A stretch of 54,205 nt of DNA, taken from contig CABUUJ010000006.1 of assembly GCA_902494715.1 (NCBI GenBank), positions 1-54,205 on the forward strand. Direction: 5' to 3'. Below, in pieces: positions 1-7,960 of this stretch (position 1 is its first letter; each line of letters begins with the position of its first letter). Position numbers and translations under genes: made by a program. The notes beneath the pieces were generated by a model that saw only the letters and a program-made list of their open reading frames with translations, was not told the origin of the DNA and ran no database searches. The DNA is from an uncultured Collinsella sp. Its GTDB lineage: Bacteria; Actinomycetota; Coriobacteriia; Coriobacteriales; Coriobacteriaceae.

Positions 1-565
1 CCTTGATGCATTCCTCGGTGTCACGGCCGATGGCGTGCTCGGGCGCCTCGAGCGGAACGCTGGCGAGCTTGGCAGCGCGGGCAGCTAGCGCGTCCATGGA
101 GATGCGGATGCCCGGCGCGATCGCTCCGCCAATGTAATAGCCGTCCTCATCGATGACGTCGATATTGGTCGCGGTACCAAAGTCCACCACGATCGCTGGC
201 GCGCCGTAGAAAGCTTCGGCTGCGACGGCGTTAGCTACGCGGTCGGCGCCCACGGCCTGGGGTCGCGCCGCACGCAGCTTGGTCACGGCGGCCGTCTGCG
301 GCCCGATGACGATGGCGTCTGCGGCAATGCGGTCGGCCACAGCGTGCCATTCGCGCGAGAGCTGCGGCACCACGCCGGCAAAGGCGATCGCGTCGACCGC
401 GCCGAGCGAGAGGTCGTACATCTTAAAGAAGCCCATCAGGCGCACGTGGATCTCGTCGGCGGTATAGGAGCGGTCGGTGGGCATGCGCCACGACTGCACC
501 AGCTCGTCTCCGTCAAACAGGCCCATGGCCGTCTGCGTATTTCCCATATCGATAGCGAGCAGCAT
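1..565 (-). CDS. coaX: Type III pantothenate kinase, 5' part (runs off the window)
   Basis: The minus-strand reading frame is open from an ATG at 565 to the window edge, so the C-terminal end is missing. The product starts MLLAIDMGNTQTAMGLFDG, the DxGNT nucleotide-binding motif of the ASKHA-fold type III pantothenate kinases. It continues with a DFGTATNIDVI segment and a GGAIAPGIRISMDALAARAA segment, both hallmarks of CoaX. CoaX makes 4'-phosphopantothenate from pantothenate and ATP, the first step of coenzyme A synthesis, in the cytoplasm. A GGGAG ribosome binding site lies 6 bases before the ATG, and a TACAAT -10 box lies at 607-602 on the minus strand. About 188 residues are visible of the usual ~255. 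Identity is secure; only the 3' end is unknown. Confidence 0.92.
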   Translation of the reverse strand, partial: MLLAIDMGNTQTAMGLFDGDELVQSWRMPTDRSYTADEIHVRLMGFFKMYDLSLGAVDAIAFAGVVPQLSREWHAVADRIAADAIVIGPQTAAVTKLRAARPQAVGADRVANAVAAEAFYGAPAIVVDFGTATNIDVIDEDGYYIGGAIAPGIRISMDALAARAAKLASVPLEAPEHAIGRDTEECIK

Positions 566-601
566 GTCTACTCCCAGTGTCGGCATAAAAGGACGCGCAC
601 C

Positions 602-607
602 ATTGTA
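602..607 (-). promoter_or_regulatory. Candidate -10 box of coaX
   Basis: On the minus strand the hexamer TACAAT lies about 37 bases before the coaX ATG. No convincing -35 is seen at 16-18 bases upstream, so this rests on the -10 alone. Confidence 0.35.
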
Positions 608-701
608 TACGTGCCGTCGACGGCGCTCGGCTGCGATTCGTTTACGGTGATAGGGGCTGAGGGGTTTAAATATGAAGGAATTATGCTCTACGAGATTTTC
701 C

Positions 702-730
702 TTGCCGTTTACCGAACTCCCGCGTAATAT
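702..730 (+). promoter_or_regulatory. Promoter of the initiator tRNA gene
   Basis: A -35 box TTGCCG (702-707) and a -10 box TAATAT (725-730) are separated by exactly 17 bases. The predicted start is near 737, about 25 bases before the mature tRNA 5' end, which fits a short precursor leader. Confidence 0.7.
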
Positions 731-761
731 TCTTTCTTGCGCACATGAGGCGCCCAGACAT

Positions 762-838
762 TGCGGGGTGGAGCAGTCTGGTAGCTCGCCGGGCTCATAA
801 CCCGGAGGTCGTAGGTTCAAATCCTGCCCCCGCGACCA
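762..838 (+). tRNA. Initiator tRNA-Met (CAU)
   Basis: A complete 77-base cloverleaf with CCA encoded at 836-838. The anticodon loop is CTCATAA, giving anticodon CAU, and its stem ends in GGG/CCC, the three consecutive G:C pairs typical of initiators. The acceptor stem begins with T1 opposite G72 rather than a Watson-Crick pair. Bacterial initiators usually have C1 against A72, so the pair is weak here too but of another kind. The T loop reads GTTCAAATC. A terminator follows 10 bases downstream, so the tRNA is a single-gene unit. Confidence 0.95.
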
Positions 839-848
839 AGAACTTGCA

Positions 849-878
849 GCTCGTCGGCCTAGCCGGCGAGCTTTTTTG
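849..878 (+). terminator. Terminator of the tRNA gene
   Basis: A 10-bp stem (GCTCGTCGGC at 849-858 with GCCGGCGAGC at 862-871, one G-T pair) closes a 3-base loop and is followed by six T. Confidence 0.85.
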
Positions 879-925
879 TTATTTCGGGACCGTGTTTTCG
901 GTCCAATTCTCGGCCTCTCAAACAA

Positions 926-984
926 AATCTCGATCTGTAACATCTAGACCCGATTTGGGCGGCTAGGTGTTACAGATCGAGATA
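926..984. repeat. Palindromic repeat family 1, copy 1
   Basis: Inverted arms TCTCGATCTGTAACA (928-942) and TGTTACAGATCGAGA (968-982) enclose about 25 bases. The same arms recur at 1004-1066, 1084-1149, 46989-47045 and 48332-48388. It lies in the 447-base gap between the tRNA and the flavoenzyme gene, most of which consists of these three repeats. Confidence 0.85.
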
Positions 985-1003
985 TACCGGTGGGCTGGGT
1001 CGT

Positions 1004-1066
1004 GTTTGTCTAAATCTGTAACACGAGGGACGGATTTTGCCGAGTTGTTGTTATAGATTGAGATTT
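1004..1066. repeat. Palindromic repeat family 1, copy 2 (degenerate)
   Basis: Arms GTTTGTCTAAATCTGTAACA and TGTTATAGATTGAGA are a diverged copy of the family 1 arms, with several changes that still partly pair. Confidence 0.65.
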
Positions 1067-1083
1067 TCTAGCAGGCGGGTTTG

Positions 1084-1149
1084 GTTTGTCTCGATCTGTA
1101 ACAGTAAGACCCAGTTTTGCCGCGTAACTGTTACAGATTGAGACAAACC
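1084..1149. repeat. Palindromic repeat family 1, copy 3
   Basis: Arms GTTTGTCTCGATCTGTAACA (1084-1103) and TGTTACAGATTGAGACAAAC (1129-1148) form a 20-bp stem with one mismatch around a 25-base centre. This is the longest version of the arms in the window. Confidence 0.85.
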
Positions 1150-1203
1150 GACGGGCCGCCCTGCCCCATCCACCTGCCGCTACCTGCTGTCCGCCGATTT
1201 CCG

Positions 1204-1233
1204 TTGCGCTGTTGTATTCCCATGCCATATCCT
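1204..1233 (+). promoter_or_regulatory. Possible promoter of the flavoenzyme gene
   Basis: TTGCGC (1204-1209) and TATCCT (1228-1233) are separated by 18 bases, 53 bases before the start codon. The match to consensus is only moderate. Confidence 0.35.
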
Positions 1234-1285
1234 CTAGACAACTACGCGGCAACATCGCCGCCGCGCCTACAAGAGAGGAATGTCC

Positions 1286-3316
1286 ATGACCGCACCTGCA
1301 TCCAAGTTGCTCCAGCCCATTACGGTTGGCCCCCTTGAGCTCAAGAACCGCATTATGTTCCCGCCGCTTACCACCGGCTACGAGGAGCGCGACGGTTCCA
1401 TCGGCGAGCGCAGCCTGGCTTTTTACGAGCGCCTGGCCCGTGGCGGCGTGAGCTACATCGTCATCGGCGACGTCGCTCCCGTCATGACCGCGAGCCCCAC
1501 GCCCAAGCTGGCAACCGACGCCCAGATCCCCACGTTTAAGGCTCTGGCCGATGCCGTCCACAAGCACGGTGCCAAGGTTGCGCTGCAGCTGTTCCACCCC
1601 GAGTACGACGTGCCCGGTGTCGGCCGCATGGTCATGGGCTCCATGGCCGCTGCCAAGGCCGCGCAGGAGGCCAAGGCCGCCGGCGACGAGGAGACCTTTG
1701 CCGCCAAGATGGCCGAGTCCAACGAGATCCGCAATCAGGCATACGCCAAGCTGCACCACGACATGCAGCACTTTGTGAACGAGGCGAGCGTAGAGCAGCT
1801 CACCCAGATCAAGGAGGCCATCGCTGCCTCGGCCGCCCGCGCGCAGCAGGCCGGCATCGACGCCATCGAGGTCCACGGCGACCGCCTGGTGGGTTCGCTG
1901 TGCTCGGCCATCCTCAACCAGCGCACCGACGAGTACGGTGGCTCGTTCGAGAACCGCGTTCGCTATGCGCTGGAGGTCGTCGCCGCCATTAAGGAGGCCG
2001 CGCCGCAGCTGATGGTGGAGTACAAGCTCCCCGTGATCATGGAGAACCCCGACGGCACGCCGCGCGGCAAGGGCGGCCTGCAGCCCGACGAGGCCTGCGA
2101 GTTTGCCAAGCTGCTCGAGGGCGCGGGCATCGACATGATCCAGGTTGCACAGGCCAACCACACCGGCAACATGGGCGACACCATTCCGCCCATGGGCGCC
2201 ATGCCCTACAACTGGACGCTGCCCGTGGCCGAGCGCGTCAAGGCTCTGGTCTCCGTGCCGGTGGCCACCGTCGGCCGCGTTGTCTCGGTCGAGGCCGGCG
2301 AGAAGATCCTGGAGGATGGCTCGGCTGACATCATCGCCTATGGCCGATCGCTCATGTGCGACCCCGACATTGCGCTGAAGGCCGCCACGGGTGAGCCCAT
2401 CCGCGAGTGCCTCAACTGCAACAAGGGCTGCGTCGACGCGATTCAAAACCGCAAGTACATCTCGTGCGTGCTCAATGCCGAGAACGGTGACGAGGCGACC
2501 ATCGCCATCAAGCCGGGCGAGGGCGACAAGAAGATCGCCGTGGTGGGCGGCGGCATCGCCGGCCTGGAAGCCGCGCGCGTGGCGGCCAAGCGCGGCTACG
2601 ACGTGACCATCTACGAGGCGAGCGATCATCTGGGCGGCCAGATTGTGCTGGCGGCTGCGCCTCCGCGCAAGGACGAAATCATGCGCTCGGTCGAGTACTA
2701 CGAGAAGATTCTGCCTGGCCTGGGCGTGAAGGTTGAGCTCAGCCATGCCGCTACCGCTGAGGACCTCAACGCCGCCGACGCCGCGATTGTGGCTGTGGGA
2801 GCGCACGACGTGGTCATCCCCGTTCCGGGTGCCGACTCGGACAAGGTCGTTTCGAGCTGGGACGTGCTGGCCGGCAAGGTGGAGCTCAGCGGCCGCGTCG
2901 CCGTCATTGGCGGTGGCCTGGTGGGCACCGAGACTGCCGAGTACCTGCTGCAGCACGGCTGCGAGGTGGCGATCGTGGAGATGCTCGACAAGATTGCCGC
3001 GGGCGAGTCCGAGACCATTCTGCCGCTGATTATGAGCGACTTTGCAGAGCACAACGTGGAGCAGCACGTGAAGACCCGCCTGACCGCCATTACCGACGAG
3101 GGCGTGGAGGCTGTTCGCACCACCGAGGACGGCGCCGAGGAGCCGGTGAAGATCGCCTGCGATTACGTGGTGATGGCCGTGGGCTCCAAGGCCAACGCGT
3201 TTGACCTGGATGGCGTGACGGTGCCCGTGACCTGCGTGGGCGACTGCTCGGGTGAGCGCACCGCCGACATTGCGAGCGCCATTCGCACGGCGTATCACGC
3301 GGCCAACGAGCTGTAG
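1286..3316 (+). CDS. NADH:flavin oxidoreductase, Old Yellow Enzyme / 2,4-dienoyl-CoA reductase type
   Basis: A 676-residue three-domain redox enzyme. Residues ~5-350 form the FMN-binding TIM barrel of the Old Yellow Enzyme family (ITVGPLELKNRIMFPPLTT; NQRTDEYGGSFENR). A four-cysteine cluster motif follows (CLNCNKGCVD and SCVLN), which binds one 4Fe-4S. Two dinucleotide-binding folds then show VVGGGIAGLEAARVAA for FAD and VIGGGLVGTETAEYL for NAD(P)H. This layout matches FadH, bile-acid BaiCD-like enoate reductases and trimethylamine dehydrogenase relatives; the substrate cannot be assigned. An extra helical segment rich in Ala/Glu (residues ~115-170) lies inside the barrel. The ATG at 1286 was preferred over one at 1280 because AGAGG lies 8 bases before it. 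It is probably monocistronic. Confidence 0.88.
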   Translation: MTAPASKLLQPITVGPLELKNRIMFPPLTTGYEERDGSIGERSLAFYERLARGGVSYIVIGDVAPVMTASPTPKLATDAQIPTFKALADAVHKHGAKVALQLFHPEYDVPGVGRMVMGSMAAAKAAQEAKAAGDEETFAAKMAESNEIRNQAYAKLHHDMQHFVNEASVEQLTQIKEAIAASAARAQQAGIDAIEVHGDRLVGSLCSAILNQRTDEYGGSFENRVRYALEVVAAIKEAAPQLMVEYKLPVIMENPDGTPRGKGGLQPDEACEFAKLLEGAGIDMIQVAQANHTGNMGDTIPPMGAMPYNWTLPVAERVKALVSVPVATVGRVVSVEAGEKILEDGSADIIAYGRSLMCDPDIALKAATGEPIRECLNCNKGCVDAIQNRKYISCVLNAENGDEATIAIKPGEGDKKIAVVGGGIAGLEAARVAAKRGYDVTIYEASDHLGGQIVLAAAPPRKDEIMRSVEYYEKILPGLGVKVELSHAATAEDLNAADAAIVAVGAHDVVIPVPGADSDKVVSSWDVLAGKVELSGRVAVIGGGLVGTETAEYLLQHGCEVAIVEMLDKIAAGESETILPLIMSDFAEHNVEQHVKTRLTAITDEGVEAVRTTEDGAEEPVKIACDYVVMAVGSKANAFDLDGVTVPVTCVGDCSGERTADIASAIRTAYHAANEL

Positions 3317-3391
3317 TTGAACATCGCGGCCAGGCGGGACGGTAGCACGGATCCGTTTCGCCCGGCTGTGTCCCGTCGGGTGCCAACCGGT

Positions 3392-3428
3392 GCGGGGCCT
3401 GCAAGCGCAGCAGGTCCCGCCCTTTTTG
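3392..3428 (+). terminator. Terminator of the flavoenzyme gene
   Basis: GCGGGGCCTGC (3392-3402) pairs with GCAGGTCCCGC (3410-3420), followed by a T-rich tract. Confidence 0.75.
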
Positions 3429-3703
3429 TTTTGCTCCGGTGGATGGCAATGCGCGGTAATCATGAGGAGTGAGGACGTCTACTGCCTTGCAGATCACTCA
3501 AAAATATTGTGGGAGGGGTTAATAACTATATCCTCTATACCAAAGGACATAAAGAGATGCCAATTTTGTTGACAAGCGAATGACGATTAGCTGCGAGTCA
3601 GCTACCAGCGTAAATAATCGATAAAGAAATGTCGTAATTTGGTGCCAAATGCCCAGATAACGCCGCGTCTATTTTAATTGACTGCTTTGAGCAAACAGTA
3701 AAA
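3429..3703. other. AT-rich gap without a gene
   Basis: About 300 bases between the terminator and the orphan HTH gene are clearly richer in A+T than the surroundings. No reading frame with a ribosome binding site is seen. A 60-codon open frame at 3390-3572 overlaps the terminator and has no family resemblance. Confidence 0.5.
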
Positions 3704-3712
3704 TGCTACTAT
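3704..3712 (+). promoter_or_regulatory. Extended -10 promoter of the orphan HTH gene
   Basis: TGCTACTAT is an extended -10 (TGn then TACTAT). A TTGACT box lies upstream at 3678-3683, but at non-optimal distance. The predicted transcription start is near 3719. Confidence 0.45.
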
Positions 3713-3756
3713 CTAACTTGCACGTAAGAAAGCAGATTAACGGTTAAGGCTAAGAA

Positions 3757-4161
3757 GTGGCAGGTATGTCGGAAGCAACTAGGACTCGCACGCATGCGCC
3801 CGAGGTTAGGCAGCGCGCCGTCGAGATCCTCCAAGAGGGGGTCGGTCATCGCGCCCTCGCTGCGGAGCTTGGCATTCCCCAGGCCACGGCTCGTCAGTGG
3901 GCCCGCGCGTATGCCGTGGGCGGTGCCGACGCCGTTCTCAATGCCGGTTCGCATCATCACACCTATTCGTACGAAGTTAAGCTCGCCGTGGTTAAGGATC
4001 GCTTGGAAAACGGCTTAACGGTTCGCGAGGCCATGATCAAGCACAAGATTCCCAGCGAGTCTTCGGTCAAGGCTTGGTGCCGTCAGTACCGCGAGAGCGG
4101 TGAGTCCGCACTGGTCGATAAGCCGCGCGGTCGCAAGCCGCGCGTTAAAAAGGCGGAATAG
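3757..4161 (+). CDS. Stand-alone double helix-turn-helix protein, transposase-OrfA-like
   Basis: A 134-residue basic protein with two helix-turn-helix segments. The first is residues ~13-50 (PEVRQRAVEILQEGVGHRAL, then LGIPQATARQWARAY). The second is residues ~68-115 (SYEVKLAVVKDRLENGLTVR, then SSVKAWCRQY). It ends in an Arg/Lys-rich tail. This is the fold of IS3/IS630-type OrfA proteins and HTH_28/HTH_29 domains. No OrfB, inverted repeats or catalytic DDE domain are nearby, and the gene has its own promoter and terminator, so it may be a domesticated regulator. The GTG at 3757 was chosen because AAGG lies 7 bases upstream; the alternative ATG at 3766 has a poor ribosome site. DNA binding is likely; the role is unknown. 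Confidence 0.65.
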   Translation: MAGMSEATRTRTHAPEVRQRAVEILQEGVGHRALAAELGIPQATARQWARAYAVGGADAVLNAGSHHHTYSYEVKLAVVKDRLENGLTVREAMIKHKIPSESSVKAWCRQYRESGESALVDKPRGRKPRVKKAE

Positions 4162-4173
4162 CAAACGGGATGG

Positions 4174-4196
4174 TGCGCCCACGGGGGCGCATTTTT
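4174..4196 (+). terminator. Terminator of the HTH gene
   Basis: TGCGCCC (4174-4180) pairs with GGGCGCA (4185-4191) and is followed by five T. Confidence 0.8.
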
Positions 4197-4363
4197 CTTG
4201 CCGCGCCAACTTTTGGACCAGCGCGAGCCTATCGGGACATCCTCCAAAGTGGCCAATAAACCGCGCACAGTGGCCCGCGCGCCTGTCGCTGCGATTGGGG
4301 GAGCGTCGTCTCTCTGCTCCAATGCGGACAGACTCCTTGCCCTGTACGCCTAAAACTCCCCAG

Positions 4364-4407
4364 TTGACCGAAAACCTGCCGCCGCTATTCCTCAATTGAG
4401 CTATAAC
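4364..4407 (+). promoter_or_regulatory. Possible promoter region of the Ech operon
   Basis: TTGACC at 4364 with TATTCC at 4386 (16-base spacing) is one candidate. A TATAAC box at 4402 is another but lacks a partner -35. Two CAATTG palindromes flank the TATAAC box. The assignment is tentative. Confidence 0.35.
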
Positions 4408-4447
4408 GTTAAACAATTGCAGCGTTTTTGCATGGGGGAGTGATGGT

Positions 4448-7330
4448 ATGACGCTACTGTATTTCCTTACCCTGTTTCCGCTGGTACCGGCGCTGGGCAT
4501 GCTGTTCGCGCGCGGCGACCGCGCCCGCGATGCGGTGGGGCTCATAGGTTCCGGCATTATTATGGCGGCGACAGTTGTAGTCGCCGTCATGTTTTTTGGC
4601 ACGGGTCCGCAGAGCTTTGAGGTTGCCCCCGGCACCTCGCATGTGCTCTCGATCATCAGCTCCGTCATCGACGTAATTCTGTGCGCCGTCATCCTGTACA
4701 ACGCGTACAAATATAGGAACGCGCTCACCACGGTGCTCGGCATAGTCCAGCTGGTGGGCTCGCTCGCCTTTGCAGCCATGACGCTGCCCGCGGCCGAAGC
4801 CGTCACGGCGACGCCGCTCTACTTGGATTACATGAGTGTGATCATGGTCCTCGCCGTCGGTATCGTCGGCAGCCTAATCTGCGTGTATGCCTTGGGTTAT
4901 ATGAAGGACTTCCAGGCCCATGACGAGCACGAGGCCGCACTGCGCGGGCAGACCGCGCCCGACCGTCGCCCGCAGTTCCTGGCGCTCATGTTCCTGTTCC
5001 TCTCGGCCATGTTCGTCATCGTGACGAGCGACAACCTTGAGTGGCTGTTCTGCGGCTGGGAAATCACCACCGTGTGCTCGTTCCTCATGATTGGCTACAC
5101 GCGCACGCCCGAGGCCATCAAGAATGCCTTTACCCAGATCATCCTTAACATGCTGGGCGGCATCGCGTTTTTGGCGGGCCTTATGTTTCTGCACGTTAAC
5201 GGCATGCCGCTGACCATCTCGGGCATGATCGAGCTTTCCGGCGCCGGAACCGCACAATCCGCGCTGCTGGTGATGCCGGTCGTCCTGCTGTCGCTCGCCG
5301 CACTCACCAAGGCCGCACAGATGCCGTTCCACACGTGGCTGTTGGGCGCCATGGTTGCCCCCACGCCCACGAGCGCCCTGCTGCACTCGTCAACCATGGT
5401 CAAAGCCGGCGTGTTCCTGATGGTCAAGCTCAGCCCGCTCTATGCCATCTATCCCGTGACTGGCTTTATGGTCACGAGTGTGGGTGCCATCACGTTTTTG
5501 CTCGCTGCCCTCATGGCCATCTCGCAGAGCAACGCCAAACGCGTGCTCGCATTCTCCACCATTTCCAACTTGGGCCTCATCAGTGCCTGCTTGGGTGTCG
5601 GCGCGCCCGAGGCCGTATGGGCGGCCATCTTCCTGATCCTGTTCCACACGGTGGCAAAGTCGCTGCTGTTCCTGTGCGTGGGTACCGCCGAGCATCATAT
5701 CGGCAGCCGCGATATCGAGGACATGGACGGTATGTTCAGCCGCATGCCGCACCTGACGCGCCTGATGATGCTGGGCATCATGGGCATGTTTGTGGCGCCG
5801 TTTGGCATGCTCGTGTCCAAGTGGGGCGCTCTGGTGGCGTTCGCGCAGACCGGCAACGTGCTCATGATCATGGTGCTTGCCTTTGGCTCGGCCGCGACGT
5901 TCTTCTTCTGGGGCAAGTGGCTTGCCAAGCTTTCGGGTGTCGACCCCACGGCTCAAAACGTTGAGGTCAATGTCCATAAGACCGAATGGGTGGCACTCAA
6001 CACCATCGCCGCGCTGCTGATTCTGTGCTGCGTGGCGTTCCCGGTTATCTCGAGCGGTCTGGTGTCGCCTTACTTGGCCATGGTGTTTGGCCGCGTGCCG
6101 TACGTTATTGGCAAGGACGCCATGTACCTGATGGTGGTTATCGTGGCGTTTATCGCCGTGGTGCTGCTGACTTCATTCCGAGTGAGCAACAAACCGCATG
6201 TAAACGTATATCTTTCGGGCGTGGGAACCGACAAATATCGCCATTTCCGCGGCTCGATGGGACACGAGGTGAAGGCCGAAAAGCGCAATTGGTACTCGGA
6301 GGACGCCCTTGGCGAGAAGCGTATTGGCCCCGCGGGTAGCGTCGTGTGCTGCAGCATTATCTTGTTTGCGCTGCTGTGTTGCGCGTGGATTGGGCCCGAG
6401 CGGCTTGCCATGAGCGCGCCCTCGGTGCTGCGCGGTAAGTATTTCGAAGGCTCGGGCGTCGTGGGCATCTTTATGGGCACCGTGGCGTTTGCCTTGCTGG
6501 CGCCGCTTGTGGGTGGCCTGATCGACGGCGTTGACCGTAAGCTTTCGGCCCGCATGCAGGGCCGCGTGGGCCCGCGCTTGCTGCAGCCCTTCTACGACGT
6601 TGCCAAGCTGCTGCGCAAGGCCCCCGCCAGCGTAAACACCATGGACGATACCTACATGGCGTGCGCGCTCATCTTTACCGTCGTGGGCGGCGGCATCTTT
6701 GTGTCGGGTTCCAACACGCTGTTGTGCGCCTTTATGGTTACCCTTGCTGCGATCTTTGTGGTGCTGGCGTCCGCCTCGACGCAAAGCCCGTTTGCCCAGG
6801 TCGGCGCCGACCGCGAGCTGCTGCAGGTTATGAGTTACGAGCCCGCCGTTCTGCTGATGAGCGTGGGCCTGTACCTTGCCACTGACAGCTTCGATTCCAT
6901 TGCCGTGACGGGGCAGTCGGCCCCCATCATCGTGTACAGCGCACCCATTTTCCTCGCACTGCTCGCGGTGCTTACCATCAAGCTGCGCAAGTCGCCGTTT
7001 GACCTTTCGTACTCGCATCACGCGCATCAGGAGATCGTCCAGGGCGTCGCCACCGAGATGAGTGGCGGCACGCTGGCCAAGATGACCCTCATGCACTGGT
7101 GCGAGACCGTGCTGTTTTTGATGTGGGTGGGCATGTTCTTTGTTTGGGACAACCCGGTGAGCTGGGTCGTAGCCCTGGTCGTGATGGCTGCGACGTATTT
7201 TGTCGAGATGCTGATCGACAACACCTTCGCACGCAGCACCTGGCGCAGCTGCTTTAAGCTCGGCTGGGGCGTGGCGCTGGTGTTTGGCCTGCTCAACCTT
7301 ATGCCCATCCTCGTCGACGTATTTATTTAG
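4448..7330 (+). CDS. Ech-type hydrogenase membrane subunits A and B fused in one protein
   Basis: A 960-residue integral membrane protein. Residues ~1-630 match the proton-antiporter-like NuoL/HyfB/EchA family, with multiple membrane helices, WEITTVCSFLMIGY, and the signature HTWLLGAMVAPTPTSALLHS followed by STMVKAGVFLM. Residues ~670-960 match the NuoH/HycD/EchB family, including VDRKLSARMQGRVGPRLLQP, which contacts the quinone-like cavity region, and FDLSYSHHAHQEIVQG. These two subunits are separate polypeptides in the characterised Ech, Hyc and Coo complexes, so a fusion is unusual. The protein carries ion translocation and the membrane anchor of the hydrogenase encoded by the next four genes. 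GGGGGAG lies 7 bases before the ATG. The gap to echC is 12 bases. Confidence 0.9.
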   Translation: MTLLYFLTLFPLVPALGMLFARGDRARDAVGLIGSGIIMAATVVVAVMFFGTGPQSFEVAPGTSHVLSIISSVIDVILCAVILYNAYKYRNALTTVLGIVQLVGSLAFAAMTLPAAEAVTATPLYLDYMSVIMVLAVGIVGSLICVYALGYMKDFQAHDEHEAALRGQTAPDRRPQFLALMFLFLSAMFVIVTSDNLEWLFCGWEITTVCSFLMIGYTRTPEAIKNAFTQIILNMLGGIAFLAGLMFLHVNGMPLTISGMIELSGAGTAQSALLVMPVVLLSLAALTKAAQMPFHTWLLGAMVAPTPTSALLHSSTMVKAGVFLMVKLSPLYAIYPVTGFMVTSVGAITFLLAALMAISQSNAKRVLAFSTISNLGLISACLGVGAPEAVWAAIFLILFHTVAKSLLFLCVGTAEHHIGSRDIEDMDGMFSRMPHLTRLMMLGIMGMFVAPFGMLVSKWGALVAFAQTGNVLMIMVLAFGSAATFFFWGKWLAKLSGVDPTAQNVEVNVHKTEWVALNTIAALLILCCVAFPVISSGLVSPYLAMVFGRVPYVIGKDAMYLMVVIVAFIAVVLLTSFRVSNKPHVNVYLSGVGTDKYRHFRGSMGHEVKAEKRNWYSEDALGEKRIGPAGSVVCCSIILFALLCCAWIGPERLAMSAPSVLRGKYFEGSGVVGIFMGTVAFALLAPLVGGLIDGVDRKLSARMQGRVGPRLLQPFYDVAKLLRKAPASVNTMDDTYMACALIFTVVGGGIFVSGSNTLLCAFMVTLAAIFVVLASASTQSPFAQVGADRELLQVMSYEPAVLLMSVGLYLATDSFDSIAVTGQSAPIIVYSAPIFLALLAVLTIKLRKSPFDLSYSHHAHQEIVQGVATEMSGGTLAKMTLMHWCETVLFLMWVGMFFVWDNPVSWVVALVVMAATYFVEMLIDNTFARSTWRSCFKLGWGVALVFGLLNLMPILVDVFI

Positions 7331-7342
7331 GAGGCGGCATCC

Positions 7343-7960
7343 ATGGATCATAAAATGTCGCGCTCGCCGTGGGTTATTCATTACGACGGCTCGAGCTGCA
7401 ACGGATGCGATATCGAGGTGCTGGCCTCGCTCACGCCACTGTTCGATGCGGAGCGCTTTGGCGTGGTCAACACCGGCAACCCCAAGCATGCGGATATCTT
7501 TTTGGTGACGGGTTCGGTCAATGCCCAGAACCTGCCCGTCGTGCGTCAGATCTACAACCAGATGCTCGAGCCCAAGTGCGTGGTGGCGTGCGGCATTTGC
7601 GCGTGCTCGGGCGGCGTGTTCCGCGATGCGTACAACGTGATCGGCGGCGTGGACCGCGCGATTCCCGTGGACGTGTACGCGCCCGGGTGCGCCATTCGCC
7701 CCGAGACAGTGATCGACGCCATTGCGGAGGCGTGCGGCATCCTGGACCAGAAGGAGGCCGTGATGCGTGCTGGCGGTGACCCGCTTACTGTGGGCGGCGC
7801 TGCAACCTGGGACGGTGGCGTTGAGCTGGGCGAGGACGGGTTTGTGGCAGCGGGGGCCGGGGCTGACGGTGCCGGTGACGTGCCTGCCGGGAAGCCTGCC
7901 GCGCCCGTCGCTGGCGACGCATCTGCTGAGACGCCCGCCGCTGCAAAGGAGGCCGAGTAA
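7343..7960 (+). CDS. echC: Ech-type hydrogenase small subunit (NuoB-like)
   Basis: A 205-residue protein. The first ~140 residues match the NuoB/EchC small subunit, which holds the 4Fe-4S cluster proximal to the NiFe site. Cluster ligands are visible as SCNGCDIEVLA, the VACGICACSGG segment and YAPGCAIRPE. A tail of about 60 residues rich in Ala, Pro and Gly follows, which is not part of the family core and looks disordered. It is in an operon with the fused membrane subunit upstream, and its stop codon overlaps the next start by one base (TAATG), which implies coupled translation. Confidence 0.9.
   Translation: MDHKMSRSPWVIHYDGSSCNGCDIEVLASLTPLFDAERFGVVNTGNPKHADIFLVTGSVNAQNLPVVRQIYNQMLEPKCVVACGICACSGGVFRDAYNVIGGVDRAIPVDVYAPGCAIRPETVIDAIAEACGILDQKEAVMRAGGDPLTVGGAATWDGGVELGEDGFVAAGAGADGAGDVPAGKPAAPVAGDASAETPAAAKEAE

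Noticed and set aside
926..1149. A possible small CRISPR-like array (three spaced repeats)
   Set aside because: The repeats are palindromic arm pairs with unequal, diverged units; there is no constant repeat-spacer pattern and no cas gene.
1010..3463. An 817-codon minus-strand frame opposite the flavoenzyme gene
   Set aside because: It is a shadow of a well-identified gene, rich in His/Gly/Leu as expected from antisense reading, and it runs through the terminator and the family 1 repeats.
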